A stretch of 64,000 bases of DNA from Paramacrobiotus metropolitanus (taxonomy: Eukaryota > Tardigrada > Eutardigrada > Parachela > Macrobiotidae). This document shows, in pieces, positions 63,061-64,000 of the stretch (positions are counted from its first letter, which is position 1; every line of letters begins with the position of its first letter). The notes below the pieces were generated by a model, which saw only the letters and a list, made by a program, of their open reading frames with translations, ran no database searches and was not told where the DNA came from. A program made the position numbers and the translations under genes. Location: NCBI RefSeq assembly GCF_019649055.1, contig NW_026570293.1, forward strand, positions 645,814-709,813, written 5' to 3'.

Positions 63061-63325
63061 AGCTAAATTAATAAACGAAAATCTGACCTGATCGTCTCCG
63101 TGATCCAGAAATCGATCCTGCGCGTCCTTCCGCGATTCCTCCAATCCTCCAGCGATTAAGCTGACTTCTCCTGGGCCAGCCGATAACCCCTTCCGTTTCG
63201 CCTCAACGGGACGCAACGGTGCGTCGACCAAATAGCTTGCTGGCTGCGGGTCTTCTGTCGCGCCTTAACGTTGGCAACGACAGGGGCGCTCGATCACCCT
63301 TTTGGGAGAGCGCGTATAATGTGTG

Positions 63326-63351
63326 TGCGCTCTACTCAGTAGAGACGCACC
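63326..63351. other. leader palindrome hairpin, copy 1
   Basis: CTCTACTCAGTAGAG at 63330-63344 is a perfect inverted repeat around one base. The flanking GTGCG and CGCAC extend the stem. A second copy at 63500-63514 suggests a selected RNA structure, such as a dimerisation or packaging hairpin. Confidence 0.6.
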
Positions 63352-63495
63352 TGAAACTCCACACCCGACAGCCAAAAGTGGCTTGCCCACTCGTGCCCCC
63401 TTCGGGCTTCTGCCTCTTGCGGCGATCTTTCTCGGCGCTTGTGCCCCTCCAATCAAAGCTACTTCAGTAGCCTTGATCGCGTCAGGTCAGTACAG

Positions 63496-63520
63496 CGTGC
63501 TCTACTCAGTAGAGACACAC
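63496..63520. other. leader palindrome hairpin, copy 2
   Basis: Same 15-nt palindrome as copy 1, about 170 bp away, with GTG and ACAC flanks. It lies closer to the primer-binding site. Confidence 0.6.
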
Positions 63521-63648
63521 TGATGCTGATCTGCTGAGATCCAAACGCTCCTTCGCCACCGATCAGTACGCGAGCCCTTTCTCGCGGGAGACTTCTTCCA
63601 CACCTCGTCAAATGGACGGGAAAAACTTCAGAGATTATTCTGGAGAAA

Positions 63649-63665
63649 CACGACTCTTGCTACCA
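63649..63665 (-). other. putative primer-binding site
   Basis: On the minus strand, TGGTAGCAAGAGTCGTG begins 2 nt inside the 5' LTR border (CA at 63669-63668). The TGG start fits pairing with a tRNA 3' CCA end. The tRNA identity could not be assigned from memory. Confidence 0.6.
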
Positions 63666-63667
63666 TA

Positions 63668-64000
63668 TGAGCGTGGACCTGGTGAAGGTTCACGCGTAGG
63701 AACAGAATTGACGGAATTCTGCCTACCAAAAAGCCTAGCAATGCTATAAAAGCGCCTACGCTATAGAAAGCGAGAAATGGCGTGACTGCTAGGAATTTAT
63801 GAACAGACTAAATTCGATAGAATTTCCTCATCGACAACTCCGCATTGCTGACTGCAGCAAGCGTGGAAAATGCGCACGTAGCCGCCACACAGTGCGGGTG
63901 CGTGCAGAACAGCGTGCTTCCGCCACGCGTAAGGCGGGCGTGCAGCAAAACACAACAGACTGCCAAAGCGAGGGTGTACGCATGTACGCCTGCGCTCACA
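63668..64000 (-). repeat. 5' LTR (cut by the window edge)
   Basis: Collinear with 39171-39503. Only 333 bp are in the window, so its U3 start, and the far target duplication, are outside. Confidence 0.88.

Larger units (their letters stand above)
62293..63648 (-). other. 5' leader of the giant element
   Basis: About 1.35 kb with no convincing coding frame. Near the ORF1 side (62400-62760) there are six or seven AAAGGTCA motifs on the plus strand. The middle (62790-63070) holds a ~60-bp direct repeat starting GCCGTGCGCAAAA, CCAAT boxes and a TGACGTCA site. The outer part has two copies of a perfect 15-nt palindrome. It probably contains packaging or regulatory signals. Confidence 0.6.
39171..64000 (-). 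mobile_element. giant (~25 kb) Ty3/gypsy-type LTR retrotransposon, minus strand
   Basis: The two LTRs are 24,497 bp apart and collinear: 39171-39503 matches 63668-64000 with 8 mismatches and no gaps. Element length is 24,497 bp plus one LTR. Between the LTRs, all large frames are on the minus strand, in the order ORF1, ORF2, Gag, nucleocapsid, linker/protease, RT, RNase H, integrase, then two large post-pol frames. The order RT-RNase H-integrase and the integrase sequence place it with Ty3/gypsy (Metaviridae). Giant gypsy-type elements exist (plant Ogre, planarian Burro), but I cannot place this one in a known lineage. AAAGGTCA motifs occur throughout the body, as do stem-loop repeats. Confidence 0.9.

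Overview
The window is animal nuclear DNA. It carries intron-split genes with GT-AG junctions and short introns, animal protein families (an SLC6 transporter, secreted cysteine-rich proteins, an astacin remnant, a leucine-rich-repeat protein) and a heavy load of transposable elements. The phylum cannot be fixed from the sequence; a non-vertebrate such as a tardigrade or another ecdysozoan is only a guess.

Layout. 0-3.3 kb: decayed or exon-like minus-strand fragments, including an astacin catalytic motif with an altered zinc spacing. 4-9 kb: a degenerate minisatellite, duplicated blocks and three foldback or hairpin elements. 9.5-12.8 kb: a broken Ty3/gypsy relic on the minus strand. 13.4-14.0 kb: a DUF3987-like ATPase fragment. 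14-21.6 kb: mostly non-coding, with a hAT-like non-autonomous element and a short palindromic repeat family. 21.6-22.4 kb: the end of an LRR gene. 24.6-33.8 kb: a complete 13-exon SLC6 neurotransmitter/osmolyte transporter gene (676 aa by my splice model), whose large intron holds a 3.5-kb Mutator-like TIR element with a second element nested in it. 34.9-38.0 kb: two small minus-strand genes for secreted, cysteine-rich proteins. 38.8-39.2 kb: a pogo-like fragment.

39,171 to beyond 64,000: a giant LTR retrotransposon of the Ty3/gypsy type, on the minus strand and about 25 kb long. Its 3' LTR is on the left and its 5' LTR runs off the right edge. From 5' to 3' it encodes an acidic protein (ORF1), a coiled-coil protein (ORF2), Gag, a CCHC nucleocapsid with Gly-rich repeats, a low-complexity linker, an aspartic protease, reverse transcriptase, RNase H and integrase. 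Two very large post-pol ORFs follow (1,715 and 900 codons). They show no signal peptide or membrane segment, so they are not an envelope. They carry three tandem copies of an unfamiliar ~125-aa module, winged-helix-like regions and a CxxC zinc-binding N-terminus.

The most unusual signal is in this element. Its body is saturated with the octamer AAAGGTCA (TGACCTTT on the plus strand), the extended half-site bound by monomeric nuclear receptors of the NR4A and FTZ-F1/ERR types. The octamer occurs about every 100-200 bp, in all three reading frames, so the unrelated proteins share the tripeptides KGH, ERS and KVT/KVM. A second dispersed motif, a ~45-nt stem-loop around GGTTCGAAAG, occurs at least seven times and encodes FEPRSA-like peptides. 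The leader carries paired perfect palindromes and a CCAAT/CRE cluster. The core reading frame is split over several overlapping frames, which may be programmed shifts, mutations or assembly indels.
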